A stretch of DNA of 64,000 bases. It comes from Ramlibacter tataouinensis. GTDB lineage: Bacteria > Pseudomonadota > Gammaproteobacteria > Burkholderiales > Burkholderiaceae_C. The stretch covers positions 496,001-560,000 of the forward strand of contig NZ_CP010951.1 in NCBI RefSeq assembly GCF_001580455.1, given 5' to 3'. The notes beneath the pieces are model-generated. The model saw only the letters and a program-made list of their open reading frames with translations. It did no database searches and was not told the DNA's origin. Positions 8,375 through 16,854 of the stretch are shown in pieces. Every line of letters starts with the position of its first letter. Position 1 is the first letter of the stretch. The position numbers and the translations under genes are program-made.

Positions 8375-9426
8375 CCACGCGCCGGCACCTGCTGTGGGGG
8401 CTGCCGGCCGCCCTGCTCGCGCGCCATGCCGGCGCGCTGGCGCCGGCGCCCCTGGTCTTTCCGCGCGACCATGGCGCGCACCCGGACACCCGCATCGAGT
8501 GGTGGTACATCACCGGCCGCCTGGAGGCGGCAGGGCGCGAGTTCGGCTTCCAAGTGACCTTCTTTCGCACCCGCGTGGACCGCACGCAGGACATGCAATC
8601 GCGCTTTGCCGCGCGCCAGCTGGTCTTCGCGCACGCCGCCGTCACGGACGTGCAGGGGCGCAGGCTGCTGCACGACCAGCGAATCGCGCGCGAGGGCTTC
8701 GAAGTGGCCAGCGCGGCAACCGGGGACACGCGCCTGCGGCTGCGGGACTGGAGCCTGGCGCGGGCGGACTCGGGCGTGTACTGGACGCGCGTCGAGAGCG
8801 ACGAGTTCTCGCTGGACCTGCGCTTCACGCCGACGCAGCCCATGGTGCTGCAGGGCCGCGCCGGCTGGTCGCGCAAGGGGCCGGCGCCGCAACAGGCCAG
8901 CTTCTATTACAGCCAGCCCCAGCTGGCGGCTGCGGGGACCTTGTCGCTGTCGGGCCGCCGGTTCGAAGCCGCCGGCAAGGCATGGCTGGACCACGAATGG
9001 AGCGATGAATTGCTCAACCCGAATGCGGTCGGCTGGGACTGGATCGGCATGAACCTGCACGACGGCAGCGCCCTCACCGCCTTTCGCCTGCGCCGGGCCG
9101 ACGGCAGCGCCTTGTGGGACGGCGGGTCCTTCCGCAGCGCGAACGGCAGGCTCTCCACCTTCGACCCGGGCACGGTCCAATTCACGCCGCAGCGGCGCTG
9201 GACCAGCACGCTGTCGCGTGCCGAGTACCCGGTCGAGTGGAGTGTCCGAACGCTTGCCGGCACCTACCGTGTCGCGGCCGTGCTCGACGACCAGGAACTG
9301 GATAGCCGGGCCTCCACCGGCGCGATCTACTGGGAGGGCCTGTCGCGCCTGTCCGATGCGCAGGGCAGGACCGTGGGCGCGGGCTATCTTGAAATGACCG
9401 GTTACGCCCAGCGCTTGCGCCTCTGA
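8371..9426 (+). CDS. AttH/CrtC-like lipocalin-fold protein (carotenoid 1,2-hydratase family), exported
   Basis: This 351-residue protein belongs to the AttH/CrtC family (COG5621). It shows the family motifs IEWWYITGRL near residue 43, WSLARADSG, WLDHEWSDE near 205 and GWDWIGMNL near 220. The N-terminus TTRRHLLWGLPAALLARHAGA has a twin-arginine-like motif and a hydrophobic core, so export by Tat is likely. The GTG start overlaps the permease stop by four bases, so the two are translated together; this permease-AttH pairing recurs in proteobacteria. No carotenoid genes are nearby, so a hydratase role is unlikely. A lipid-related envelope role is the better guess, but it is inference. Confidence 0.87.
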   Translation: MTTRRHLLWGLPAALLARHAGALAPAPLVFPRDHGAHPDTRIEWWYITGRLEAAGREFGFQVTFFRTRVDRTQDMQSRFAARQLVFAHAAVTDVQGRRLLHDQRIAREGFEVASAATGDTRLRLRDWSLARADSGVYWTRVESDEFSLDLRFTPTQPMVLQGRAGWSRKGPAPQQASFYYSQPQLAAAGTLSLSGRRFEAAGKAWLDHEWSDELLNPNAVGWDWIGMNLHDGSALTAFRLRRADGSALWDGGSFRSANGRLSTFDPGTVQFTPQRRWTSTLSRAEYPVEWSVRTLAGTYRVAAVLDDQELDSRASTGAIYWEGLSRLSDAQGRTVGAGYLEMTGYAQRLRL

Positions 9427-9479
9427 GATGCTGGCCAGTGCCTGGAGCCCGGCGGCATGGCCGCCGGATTGGAGGCCAC

Positions 9480-9848
9480 ATGGATGCATCGCATGCCGGA
9501 TTGCGTTGTCGGCGGCTCGCCTGCTGTGCGGCCTTGTGCGTCTGCGACTGGGCGATTGCCGGCGAACTGCCGGCGGACTGCGATGCCGAAGCGCCCCAGG
9601 GGCACTTCATGACCAACCGCAGCGAGACCATCGCCTCATTGGAGCGCCTGCCCGACGCCTGCCTCAAGTGGATGGTGCTCGAATGCTCCGAGGGCGCGAA
9701 CCGCCAGTTCATGGACCTGGGCAGCGCCGCGATGTGCTCCATGGGCTATGAAGCGCTGCTGAAGAAAAGCTTCGGCGGCAGCTTTCACGCCCTGATGGAG
9801 TGGTGGCAGCGCGAGCGGGTGCGCGCGCGCCAGGAGCCGGGTATCTAG
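9480..9848 (+). CDS. Small secreted cysteine-containing protein of unknown function
   Basis: The 122-residue product has an N-terminal hydrophobic stretch (LACCAALCVCDWAIAGELPA) consistent with a signal peptide cleaved near residue 28. The mature part has cysteines in DCDAEAP, DACLKW, LECSEG and MCSMG and ends in an aromatic/basic helix (FHALMEWWQRERVRARQ). ATG 9480 is chosen because GGAGG lies 5 bases upstream; an ATG at 9438 is also in frame. The TAG stop is formed by the TA target and first G of the adjacent 263-bp repeat, so the C-terminus may have been set by that insertion. I do not recognise the family. Confidence 0.75.
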   Translation: MDASHAGLRCRRLACCAALCVCDWAIAGELPADCDAEAPQGHFMTNRSETIASLERLPDACLKWMVLECSEGANRQFMDLGSAAMCSMGYEALLKKSFGGSFHALMEWWQRERVRARQEPGI

Positions 9849-10112
9849 GGCCTGTTAACGCTATAGGAGGGCTCGCGCCGGTGGCTATCAGGCTGCAGGG
9901 CTAGGCGCGGCCGAGGCCATGTGCTCGTGCACACAACGAGGTCGCAACGACGCCCTGCGGCCTGACAGCCACCGGCCCGAAGGGTGACCCAGGAAACGGG
10001 CGCCCTCCGCGTTGCAAATGCTCGCCGGGGCCCCACCCCGGCTGTGCTTTGCGCCTTGATGGCGCCCGTTTCCTGGGTCACGCGAGCCCTCCCATAGCGT
10101 TAACAGGCCCTA
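9846..10112. mobile_element. 263-bp MITE-like structured repeat, copy 1, with TA on both sides
   Basis: The core 9848-10110 begins GGGCCTGTTAACGCTAT and ends in its complement; the terminal inverted repeats are 30 bp with one mismatch. TA flanks both ends, as in IS630/mariner-type insertions. Inside are two more inverted repeats: 9878-9901 with 9952-9975 (24 bp, two mismatches) and 9984-10004 with 10061-10081 (21 bp, perfect). The element can therefore fold as a three-way structure. A copy differing at 9 positions lies at 51362-51624. No transposase is encoded. Both convergent neighbours end in a TAG made by the element border. It may also act as a bidirectional terminator, which is inferred. 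Confidence 0.85.
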
Positions 10113-11666
10113 GTGCGCGCCGGCCGCGGCATCCGCGGCGCCGGCGCCCATGCGCTGGGGCCTGCTCAACCACACCAGCGGGATGAGCAGCAGGAACATC
10201 AGCGCCGAGACGTAAAAGATGTCATCGGCGGCCAACGTGAACGCCTGCTGGTTCGCGAGCTGGTTGATCTGCGCCAGCACCTGGTCCGGCGACAGGCCCG
10301 CAGCGGACAGGCCGCCCATCGCCGACTGCACCGCGGGGTTGCCGGCATTGACGCTCTCGGCGAGCTGCGCGTGGTGCAGCGACGCGCGGTTCTCCCACAG
10401 CGTGGTGGACAGCGAAGTGCCCAAGGCGCCGGCGGTGATGCGGGCGAAGTTGGTCAGGCCCGACGCCGCCGGAATCTGCTCGGGGCGCAGCCCGGACAGC
10501 GTGATCGTCGACAGCGGGATGAAGAAGAAGGCCATCGCCACGCCCTGGATGATGGTCGGGATCATGATGGTCGCGTAGTCGGCCTGCGTCGAGAAGTGCG
10601 ACCGCAGCCAGAGCACCAGGCCGAACACCAGGAAGGCAAAGGTGACATAGCGGCGCGGGTCGACCTTGCCGATGGTGCGGCCCACGACCGGCGACAGCAG
10701 GATCGCCATCAGCCCGACCGGCGCCATGATGGTGCCCGCCGCCGTGGCGGTGTAGCCCATGAACTGCTGCAGCCACAGCGGCAACAGCACCACGTTGCCG
10801 AAGAACAGCGCGTAGGCCACGGCGGTGGCCACCGTTCCGGTCCAGAAATTGCGCCGGGTGAACAGGCGCAGATCCACCACGGGGTGCTCCTCGGTCAGTT
10901 CCCAGGCCAGGAAGAATGCAAAGCCCACGGCAGCGACGACGGCGAGCCCGACCACCAGGCCCGAGTGGAACCAGTCGTACTCCTTGCCGATGTCCAGCAT
11001 GATCTGCAGCGCCGCGATCCAGGTTACCAGCAGCGCCAGGCCCACCGCATCGATTGGCACCTTGCGCGTCGCGCTCTCGCGCTTGCGGTAGATGGACCAG
11101 CACGAGAACGCAGCCACGATCCCGACCGGCACGTTGATGTAGAAGATCCAGGGCCAGCTGATGTTGTCGGTGATCCATCCGCCCAGCAGCGGTCCCATGA
11201 CCGGCGCCACCAGCGTGGTCATGGCCCACATCGCCATCGCCAGGCCCGCCAGCGCGGGCGGATAGCTCGAAAGCAGCAGCGTTTGCGACAGCGGGATCAT
11301 GGGCCCGGCCACGAAACCTTGCAGCGCGCGAAAGGCGATCAGCGTCGCCATGTTGGGCGCGAGCCCGCACAGCCAGGAGGCGATCACGAACAGCACGACG
11401 CTGGCGACAAACAGGCGCACCTGGCCGAAGCGCTGCGACAGCCAGCCGGTGAGCGGCACCGAGATTGCATTCGCCACCGCGAAGCTGGTGATGACCCAGA
11501 CGCCCTGGTTGGGGCTCACGCCCAGATCACCCGCAATCGCGGGCAGGGACACGTTGGCGATTGACGAGTCCAGCACGTTCATGAAGGTCGCCGTCGACAG
11601 GGCGATCGTGCCCCAGACACGGGCCGATCCCTGCAGCGGCTGCAGCGCGGAAGCCGGAGCCGTCAT
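10110..11666 (-). CDS. emrB: DHA2 family multidrug efflux MFS transporter (EmrB/QacA type)
   Basis: This is an inner-membrane drug/proton antiporter of 518 residues with the 14-helix DHA2 layout. Motif C-like NVLDSSIANVSLPAIAGDLG lies in the first helix, motif A-like WLSQRFGQVRLF follows, and GPLLGGWITDNISWPWIFYINVPVG is near residue 155. It starts one base after emrA stops, so it is the last gene of marR-oprM-emrA-emrB. With EmrA and the outer-membrane factor it would form a tripartite pump. Its stop codon TAG is completed by the border of the 263-bp repeat. Substrates cannot be predicted; MarR-controlled EmrAB systems often export aromatic or lipophilic toxins. Confidence 0.93.
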   Translation of the reverse strand: MTAPASALQPLQGSARVWGTIALSTATFMNVLDSSIANVSLPAIAGDLGVSPNQGVWVITSFAVANAISVPLTGWLSQRFGQVRLFVASVVLFVIASWLCGLAPNMATLIAFRALQGFVAGPMIPLSQTLLLSSYPPALAGLAMAMWAMTTLVAPVMGPLLGGWITDNISWPWIFYINVPVGIVAAFSCWSIYRKRESATRKVPIDAVGLALLVTWIAALQIMLDIGKEYDWFHSGLVVGLAVVAAVGFAFFLAWELTEEHPVVDLRLFTRRNFWTGTVATAVAYALFFGNVVLLPLWLQQFMGYTATAAGTIMAPVGLMAILLSPVVGRTIGKVDPRRYVTFAFLVFGLVLWLRSHFSTQADYATIMIPTIIQGVAMAFFFIPLSTITLSGLRPEQIPAASGLTNFARITAGALGTSLSTTLWENRASLHHAQLAESVNAGNPAVQSAMGGLSAAGLSPDQVLAQINQLANQQAFTLAADDIFYVSALMFLLLIPLVWLSRPQRMGAGAADAAAGAH

Positions 11667-11667
11667 T

Positions 11668-12972
11668 TCAATGCGCCGTGGAAGCGGCGGCTTCCGCCAC
11701 TTGCGGACGCGCTGTCAGGCCCTTGGCTGCGCGCGCCTGGGCGGTCGGGCTGCCCCGGCCCAGGTTGGCGGCGATGACGCGCCTCACTTCGGCGTCGGCG
11801 CCCTTGCCCTGCGAATCGAACACCTCGGTCTGCGCCAGCACCGTGGCCCGCGGCGCATCGGCGAGGGTCCGGCCGTCCTGGCGGGTGACGTCCACCTCGG
11901 CCGCCATGGACAGGCCCACGCGCAGCGGGTTGGCTGCGATCTCCTTCGGGTCCAGCGCGATGCGCACCGGCACGCGCTGCACGACCTTGATCCAGTTGCC
12001 CGTGGCGTTCTGCGCCGGCAGCAGCGCGAATGCCGAGCCGGTGCCCGCACCCAGGCCCGCCACCGTGCCGTGGTATTCGACCTTGCGGCCGTACAGGTCG
12101 GCCGTGAGCCTGACCGGCTGGCCCAGGCGGATCTTGCGCAGCTGCACTTCCTTGAAGTTGGCGTCGACCCAGACTTGCTGCAGCGGGATGATGGACATCA
12201 TCGGCGCGCCGGCCGCCACGCGCTGGCCGAGCTGCACGGTGCGCTTGGCGACGTAGCCATCCATCGGCGCCGGCAGCGCGACGCGCTGGGTGGCCAGCCA
12301 GGCCTCACGCACCTTGGCCGCCGCGGCCTGCACGCTGGGGTGCTGCTCCACCGTCGTGCCTTCGGTCTGCGCCTGGTTGCTCGCCAGCTGCTCGCGCGCG
12401 GCCGTCACGGCGGCCTGCGCCGCCGCCAGCGTGCTCTTGGCGTTGGCCAGCTGCGACTGGGCATGGTTCAGTTCCTCGGTCGAGACGGCGCCGTTGCCGG
12501 CCAGCGACTGCCGGCGGCGATGGTCGTCCTCGGCGCGCGCCACCTCGGCCTGCGCCTTGCCCACGTCCGCCTCGCGCAGGCTCACCTGCGCCGCCAGCGA
12601 GCCGTTGTTGGCATACACCATGCGCACCTGGCGCACGGTCTGCGCGAGGTTGGCCTCGGCCTGCTCCAACGCGACCTTCGCATCCGCCGGGTCGAGCTGC
12701 ACCAGCGGCTGGCCGGCCTTCACGAAATCGGTGTCGTCGGCGTGGATGGCCATCACGGTGCCGCCGATCTGCGGGGTGATCTGCACCACGTTGCCCTGCA
12801 CGTAGGCGTTGTCGGTTTCTTCGTAGTGGGCGGCCACCAGCCACTCGTAGGACCCCCAGGACAGGCCGGCCAGCGCGACGACGGCGGCGATGGACAGCAG
12901 CGCCTTGCGGCGGCGCGGGTTGCCGGCGCGCTGCGCGGGCGCCGGCGTGGTGTTCTCTTGTTGATTGCTCAT
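11668..12972 (-). CDS. emrA: HlyD family efflux periplasmic adaptor (EmrA type)
   Basis: This membrane-fusion protein of 434 residues has a cytoplasmic N-terminus, one TM segment (ALLSIAAVVALAGLSWGSYEW), then a barrel-sandwich half (GNVVQITPQIGGTVMAIHADDTDFVKAGQPLVQLD), a long coiled-coil hairpin over about residues 95-215, and a beta-barrel region. It bridges EmrB and the outer-membrane factor. The ATG at 12972 is chosen because AGGAA lies upstream in the 19-base gap after the outer-membrane gene; the frame is open further but would overlap that gene. The C-terminal tail is rich in Ala and Arg and ends past the conserved domains. Confidence 0.92.
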   Translation of the reverse strand: MSNQQENTTPAPAQRAGNPRRRKALLSIAAVVALAGLSWGSYEWLVAAHYEETDNAYVQGNVVQITPQIGGTVMAIHADDTDFVKAGQPLVQLDPADAKVALEQAEANLAQTVRQVRMVYANNGSLAAQVSLREADVGKAQAEVARAEDDHRRRQSLAGNGAVSTEELNHAQSQLANAKSTLAAAQAAVTAAREQLASNQAQTEGTTVEQHPSVQAAAAKVREAWLATQRVALPAPMDGYVAKRTVQLGQRVAAGAPMMSIIPLQQVWVDANFKEVQLRKIRLGQPVRLTADLYGRKVEYHGTVAGLGAGTGSAFALLPAQNATGNWIKVVQRVPVRIALDPKEIAANPLRVGLSMAAEVDVTRQDGRTLADAPRATVLAQTEVFDSQGKGADAEVRRVIAANLGRGSPTAQARAAKGLTARPQVAEAAASTAH

Positions 12973-12991
12973 GATCTGTTCCTGCCTGAGT

Positions 12992-14431
12992 TCATTTCGT
13001 GGCGACGGCCGGTGCGGCGCGCTCGCCCTGCCAGCCCCCGCCAAGCGCGCGGATCAATGCGACCTGCGTGTCAAGCGCACGGGCGGCGAGGTCCACGCCG
13101 AGTCGGCGCTGGTTCAGCACCGCGGTCTCGGCAGACAGCACGTTGAGATAGGTGCCCAGGCCCGCCTGGTAGCGTTGCAGCGCGATCTGGTAGGCGGCTT
13201 CCGCCCCTGCCTGCGCCTCGCGCTGCTGGGCCTGCTGACGCGTGATGGACTGGAGCGAGGCGACCTGGTCGGCCGTGTCGCGGATCGCGTCGAGGACGGC
13301 GCCGTTGTAGCTTTCCACGGCCGCGTCGCGGTCCGCCGCGACGCCGCGCAGGTTGGCGCGCAAGCGGCCGCCTTCGAAGAGGGGCAGGCGGATGGCCGGG
13401 CCCACACCCCATTGCCGGCTGCCGGGGTCCAGCAGGGGCCCCAGCCCGAGACTGGACAAGCCGGCGAACGCGACCAGGTTCACGTTGGGATAGAACTGCG
13501 CTTTCGCGTTCTGCAGCTCATGGCCGCTGGCTTCGACGCGCAAGCGCGCCGCCGCGATGTCAGGGCGCCGGCCCAGCAGGTCAGCGGGCAGCTCCGCAGG
13601 CAGCGCGATGGCTTTCGCCCCCGACAGCGAAGGCGTGGCCTGCACCGGGCGGTTGCCCTGCCCGGTCAGCGCGGCGATCGCGTGGCGCGCAATCTCGGAT
13701 TGCTCGCGCAACGCCTCGATCTGCTGGCGCGCCTCGGGCAAGGCGCTTTCGCTTTGCCGCAGCTCGAGCTGGCTGTCCAGCCCGGCCCGCACGCGGTCCT
13801 GCACCAGGCGCAGCGTCTCGTCGCGTTGCGCCAGCGTGCGCTGGGCGACCTTCAGCTGGTCCTCCACGCGTGCCAGATGAAACCAGGCACGCGCCACGTT
13901 GGCGGCCAGCAGCACGCGCGCGGCCTGCGCATCGGCCTGCGCCGCATCCGCGGCCCGCAGCGTGGCGTCGAGCGCCGCGCGGTTCTTGCCGAAGAAATCG
14001 AGCTCCCAGCTGGCTTCGATCTGCAAGGTGCCGGTGTCGACGATGGACCCGGCCAACGGCGGCGGGAACAGGCCGTGCTCGGTGAAGCGCTGGCGCTGCA
14101 GGTCGATCGCGCCGCCCACCTGCGGCAGCGTCGCCGCTCGGGCGCCTTCGGTCGCCGCCTGGGCGCGCGCCAGGCGCGCCTGCGCGATCTTCAGGTTGGG
14201 GTTGCCCTCGAGCGCCTGTGCGATGAGCTGGTCGAGCTGGGGGTCGCCGAAGTCGCGCCACCATTCGGCCGCCGGCACGAAGGCTGGCGCCGCCGCGCCG
14301 GGCGCCAGACCCACGGATTCGGCCGTGCGCAGGGTCGATTGCGGTGCGATGCCGGCCATGTCGGCGCAGCCGGCGAGCGCCAAGGCTGCCACCAGCACGC
14401 CCGGGCGGGCGCGCTTCATCCAATGTGTCAT
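12992..14431 (-). CDS. NodT/OprM-type outer-membrane efflux lipoprotein (RND/MFS outer-membrane factor)
   Basis: This 479-residue TolC-like channel has a lipoprotein signal: VLVAALALAGC places the lipidated cysteine at about residue 22. It contains two outer-membrane efflux repeats, each with long helices (QLDQLIAQALEGNPNLKIAQARLARAQ near residue 68 and LPADLLGRRPDIAAARLRVEAS near 265). Its ATG overlaps the marR stop (ATGA), and emrA follows after 19 bases, so it supplies the outer-membrane exit of the EmrAB pump. E. coli emrAB has no such gene of its own and borrows TolC; a dedicated NodT-type partner is common in Burkholderiales. Confidence 0.92.
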   Translation of the reverse strand: MTHWMKRARPGVLVAALALAGCADMAGIAPQSTLRTAESVGLAPGAAAPAFVPAAEWWRDFGDPQLDQLIAQALEGNPNLKIAQARLARAQAATEGARAATLPQVGGAIDLQRQRFTEHGLFPPPLAGSIVDTGTLQIEASWELDFFGKNRAALDATLRAADAAQADAQAARVLLAANVARAWFHLARVEDQLKVAQRTLAQRDETLRLVQDRVRAGLDSQLELRQSESALPEARQQIEALREQSEIARHAIAALTGQGNRPVQATPSLSGAKAIALPAELPADLLGRRPDIAAARLRVEASGHELQNAKAQFYPNVNLVAFAGLSSLGLGPLLDPGSRQWGVGPAIRLPLFEGGRLRANLRGVAADRDAAVESYNGAVLDAIRDTADQVASLQSITRQQAQQREAQAGAEAAYQIALQRYQAGLGTYLNVLSAETAVLNQRRLGVDLAARALDTQVALIRALGGGWQGERAAPAVATK

Positions 14432-14952
14432 TGTTGTTGTTCCTGCCTATCGGCCTGGAGTTGCCGCGCGTTGTCGAGGACACGGCGCAGCATGTCTTTC
14501 AGCAGTTCCCACTCCTGCACCGAGAAGCCGCGCATGTGATCGTTTTGCACGCGCGACAGCGCGGCGGGGATCTTGCTGGCGGTGGCGCGTCCTTCGTCCG
14601 TGAGTTCGAGGTTGACCACGCGACGGTCTTCGCTGGAGCGCACGCGGCGCAGCAGCCCCTTGGTTTCGAGCCGGTCGAGCGTACGGGTCATTGCACCCAT
14701 GTCGAGGTGGCATTCGCGGGCCACTTCGGCCACCGTCGACGCGTGTCCCATGTAGATCTTGAACAACGGCACCCACTGCGCGCTGGTGAGTCCGGACGGC
14801 TGCAGCTGGTGGTCGACGGCATCGGCCAGGATGTCCAGGATGCGGCGCATCAGGTAGCCGACGCTCTCCTCCGGCTTGTAGTTTTCCGGCCGGTAGAGCT
14901 CGGGCGCGGATTTGGCCGCAGGCACGCGGCGCGCCTTTGGGGTCGTTGTCAT
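14428..14952 (-). CDS. MarR family transcriptional regulator of the efflux operon
   Basis: This winged-helix repressor has 174 residues. A 35-residue N-terminal arm precedes the helical dimer region, then the recognition area TSAQWVPLFKIYMGHASTVAEVARECHLDMGAMTRTLDRLETKGLLRR (about residues 60-105) and the wing SSEDRRVVNLELTDEG. It heads marR-oprM-emrAB. Its promoter is TTGACA-N17-TAATAT with the -10 box ending 8 bases before the ATG and no Shine-Dalgarno, so a leaderless message is predicted. Three operator-like repeats overlap that promoter, consistent with autorepression. The inducer is unknown. The same operators lie upstream of the divergent ABC exporter. Confidence 0.93.
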   Translation of the reverse strand: MTTTPKARRVPAAKSAPELYRPENYKPEESVGYLMRRILDILADAVDHQLQPSGLTSAQWVPLFKIYMGHASTVAEVARECHLDMGAMTRTLDRLETKGLLRRVRSSEDRRVVNLELTDEGRATASKIPAALSRVQNDHMRGFSVQEWELLKDMLRRVLDNARQLQADRQEQQQ

Positions 14953-14960
14953 GGGTGGCG

Positions 14961-14989
14961 ATATTAATTGCCTAGGCAGTTATTGTCAA
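14961..14989 (-). promoter_or_regulatory. Sigma-70 promoter of marR, probably leaderless
   Basis: On the minus strand TTGACA (14989-14984), a 17-base spacer and TAATAT (14966-14961) form a near-consensus promoter. The -10 box ends 8 bases before the marR ATG at 14952, which puts the expected start of transcription at or within a base or two of that ATG. Confidence 0.8.
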
Positions 14990-15010
14990 GGCATCCATTG
15001 CCCAGGCAAT
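14967..15010. promoter_or_regulatory. Three tandem MarR-type operators at 15-bp period
   Basis: ATTGCCTAGGCA (14967-14978), ATTGTCAAGGCA (14982-14993) and ATTGCCCAGGCA (14997-15008) start exactly 15 bases apart. The first contains the perfect palindrome TGCCTAGGCA; the third extends to ATTGCC-CA-GGCAAT. The first fills the marR promoter spacer, the second covers its -35 box, and the third lies just upstream. Binding by the adjacent MarR protein is inferred from position and symmetry. Confidence 0.75.
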
Positions 15011-15050
15011 TCAACGGCTTCCCTCCCCAGCCGCTCAGTACACTGCCTCG

Positions 15051-16835
15051 ATGGCTTCCGCATCCGCGCCGCCGGGCACCAAGGCTTCGCCGCGCGCCTT
15101 GTCGGGGCTGCTGCCCTTCGTGCGGCCCTACCGCGCCCGGATCGCGCTGGCCGGCCTGTTCCTGGTGCTGGCGGCGACGGCCACCCTGCTCTTCCCCGTG
15201 GCCCTGCGCGGCTTGGTCGACAGCGGGATCGACGCCGTGCAGAAAGGTGAGCAGGTGCTGGCGCTGCGCGAGCATTTCCTCGCGCTGTTCGCGGTGGCCG
15301 TGGCCCTGGGCCTGTTTTCCGCCGCGCGCTTCTACATGGTGAGCTGGCTGGGCGAGCGCATCACGGCCGACCTGCGCAACGCGGTCTATGCGCACGTGCT
15401 GGAGCAGAGCCCCGAATTCTTCGAGACCACGCAAACCGGCGAGGTGCTCTCGCGCCTGACCACCGACACGACGCTGGTGCAGACCGTCGTGGGCTCGCAA
15501 CTGAGCCTGGGGCTGCGCAATTCGGTGATGGGCCTGGGGGCGCTGGCGATGCTGGTGTGGACCAATCCCTATGTGATGACGCAGGTGCTGCTCATCCTCG
15601 TGCTGGTCGTGCTGCCCACCATGTGGTTCGGCCGGCGCGTGCGGCGCCTGTCGCGCGCCAGCCAGGATCGCGTCGCCGATTCCAGTGCGCTCGCCGCCGA
15701 GGTGCTCAACGCGATTCCGGTCGTGCAGAGCCACAACGCCGAGCCGCGCGAAGCGCAGCGCTTCCGCGACGCCACGCAGGGTGCGTTCGAAACCGGCATC
15801 CGGCGGACGCGGGCGCGCGCCGCGCTGGTGGCCTTCATCATCATCGGCAACGCGGCGCTGCTGCTCTGGGGCCTGTACCAGGGCACGCAGGCGGTGATCG
15901 CCGGGCGCATCACGGCCGGGCACCTGGGCGCCACGGTGGTGTACGTGATCATCCTGGCCGGTGCCGTGGCCGTGCTGGGCGAGGTGTACGGCGACCTGCT
16001 GCGCGCCGCCGGGGCGACCGAGCGGCTGATGGAACTGCTGGAGGCGCGTTCACCGGTCACTTCGCCGGCTCGGCCCCAGGCCATGGCCCCCGCACGCGGC
16101 GCCAGCGCCGTGCGCTTCGAGCAGGTGACCTTCCACTACCCCTCGCGGCCGGCGACGCCGGCCCTGAAGGACTTCAGCCTGCAGGTCGAGCCGGGCGAAA
16201 CCGTGGCGCTCGTCGGCGCCAGCGGCGCCGGCAAGAGCACGGTGTTCCAGCTGCTGCTGCGCTTCTACGATCCCGGCGAGGGGCGCATCCTGATCGACGG
16301 CGCCTCCACGCGCGAGGTGGACCTGTGTGCGCTGCGCGCGCGCATGGCGATCGTGCCGCAGGAAGCCGTGATCTTTTCGGCCAGCGTCCTGGAGAACATC
16401 CGCTACGGCCGGCCCGGCGCCGGCGACGACGAGGTGGTGGATGCCGCCCGGGCGGCCTTCGCGCATGATTTCATCACTGCCCTGCCAGAGGGCTACGGAA
16501 GCTTCGTCGGCGAACGCGGCGTGCGGCTGTCAGGCGGGCAGCGCCAGCGCATCGCGATCGCCCGCGCCATTCTCAAGAACCCGCCCCTGCTGCTGCTGGA
16601 CGAAGCGACCAGCGCGCTGGATGCGGAGAGCGAGCGCATGGTGCAGGCCGCGCTGGAATCGGCGATGCGCAACCGCAGCACGCTGGTGATCGCGCACCGG
16701 TTGGCGACGGTGCAGAAAGCCGACCGCATCGTGGTGCTGGACCACGGCCGCATCGTGGAGCAAGGCTCGCACGACCAGTTGCTGGCCCGGCAAGGGATCT
16801 ACGCGCGCCTGGCGGCGCTGCAATTCATGGTCTGA
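15051..16835 (+). CDS. MsbA-like ABC exporter (fused permease and ATPase)
   Basis: This 594-residue half-transporter has six TM helices (residues about 30-330, with the intracellular-loop signature VLEQSPEFFETTQTGEVLSRLTTD as GEVLSRLTTD near 130) and a C-terminal ATPase. Walker A GASGAGKST is at 389-397, LSGGQRQ near 493, Walker B LLLLDEA with D517 and E518, and the H-loop is IAHRL. Homodimers of this type export lipids or drugs. The gene is divergent from marR with the operators between, so drug-related control is likely. No Shine-Dalgarno is seen; TACACT ends 6 bases before the ATG, as in a leaderless start. Lipid A core flipping is less likely since no lpx genes are near. Confidence 0.9.
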   Translation: MASASAPPGTKASPRALSGLLPFVRPYRARIALAGLFLVLAATATLLFPVALRGLVDSGIDAVQKGEQVLALREHFLALFAVAVALGLFSAARFYMVSWLGERITADLRNAVYAHVLEQSPEFFETTQTGEVLSRLTTDTTLVQTVVGSQLSLGLRNSVMGLGALAMLVWTNPYVMTQVLLILVLVVLPTMWFGRRVRRLSRASQDRVADSSALAAEVLNAIPVVQSHNAEPREAQRFRDATQGAFETGIRRTRARAALVAFIIIGNAALLLWGLYQGTQAVIAGRITAGHLGATVVYVIILAGAVAVLGEVYGDLLRAAGATERLMELLEARSPVTSPARPQAMAPARGASAVRFEQVTFHYPSRPATPALKDFSLQVEPGETVALVGASGAGKSTVFQLLLRFYDPGEGRILIDGASTREVDLCALRARMAIVPQEAVIFSASVLENIRYGRPGAGDDEVVDAARAAFAHDFITALPEGYGSFVGERGVRLSGGQRQRIAIARAILKNPPLLLLDEATSALDAESERMVQAALESAMRNRSTLVIAHRLATVQKADRIVVLDHGRIVEQGSHDQLLARQGIYARLAALQFMV

Positions 16836-16854
16836 GCCGGCGGCGCCTGCTGGA

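Noticed and set aside
9845..10081. 78-codon open frame on the minus strand inside the 263-bp repeat (and its twin at 51359-51595)
   Set aside because: Five of seven differences between the two copies within the frame change an amino acid, the frame starts with GTG in a stem, and there is no ribosome site. Conservation is explained by the repeat itself.
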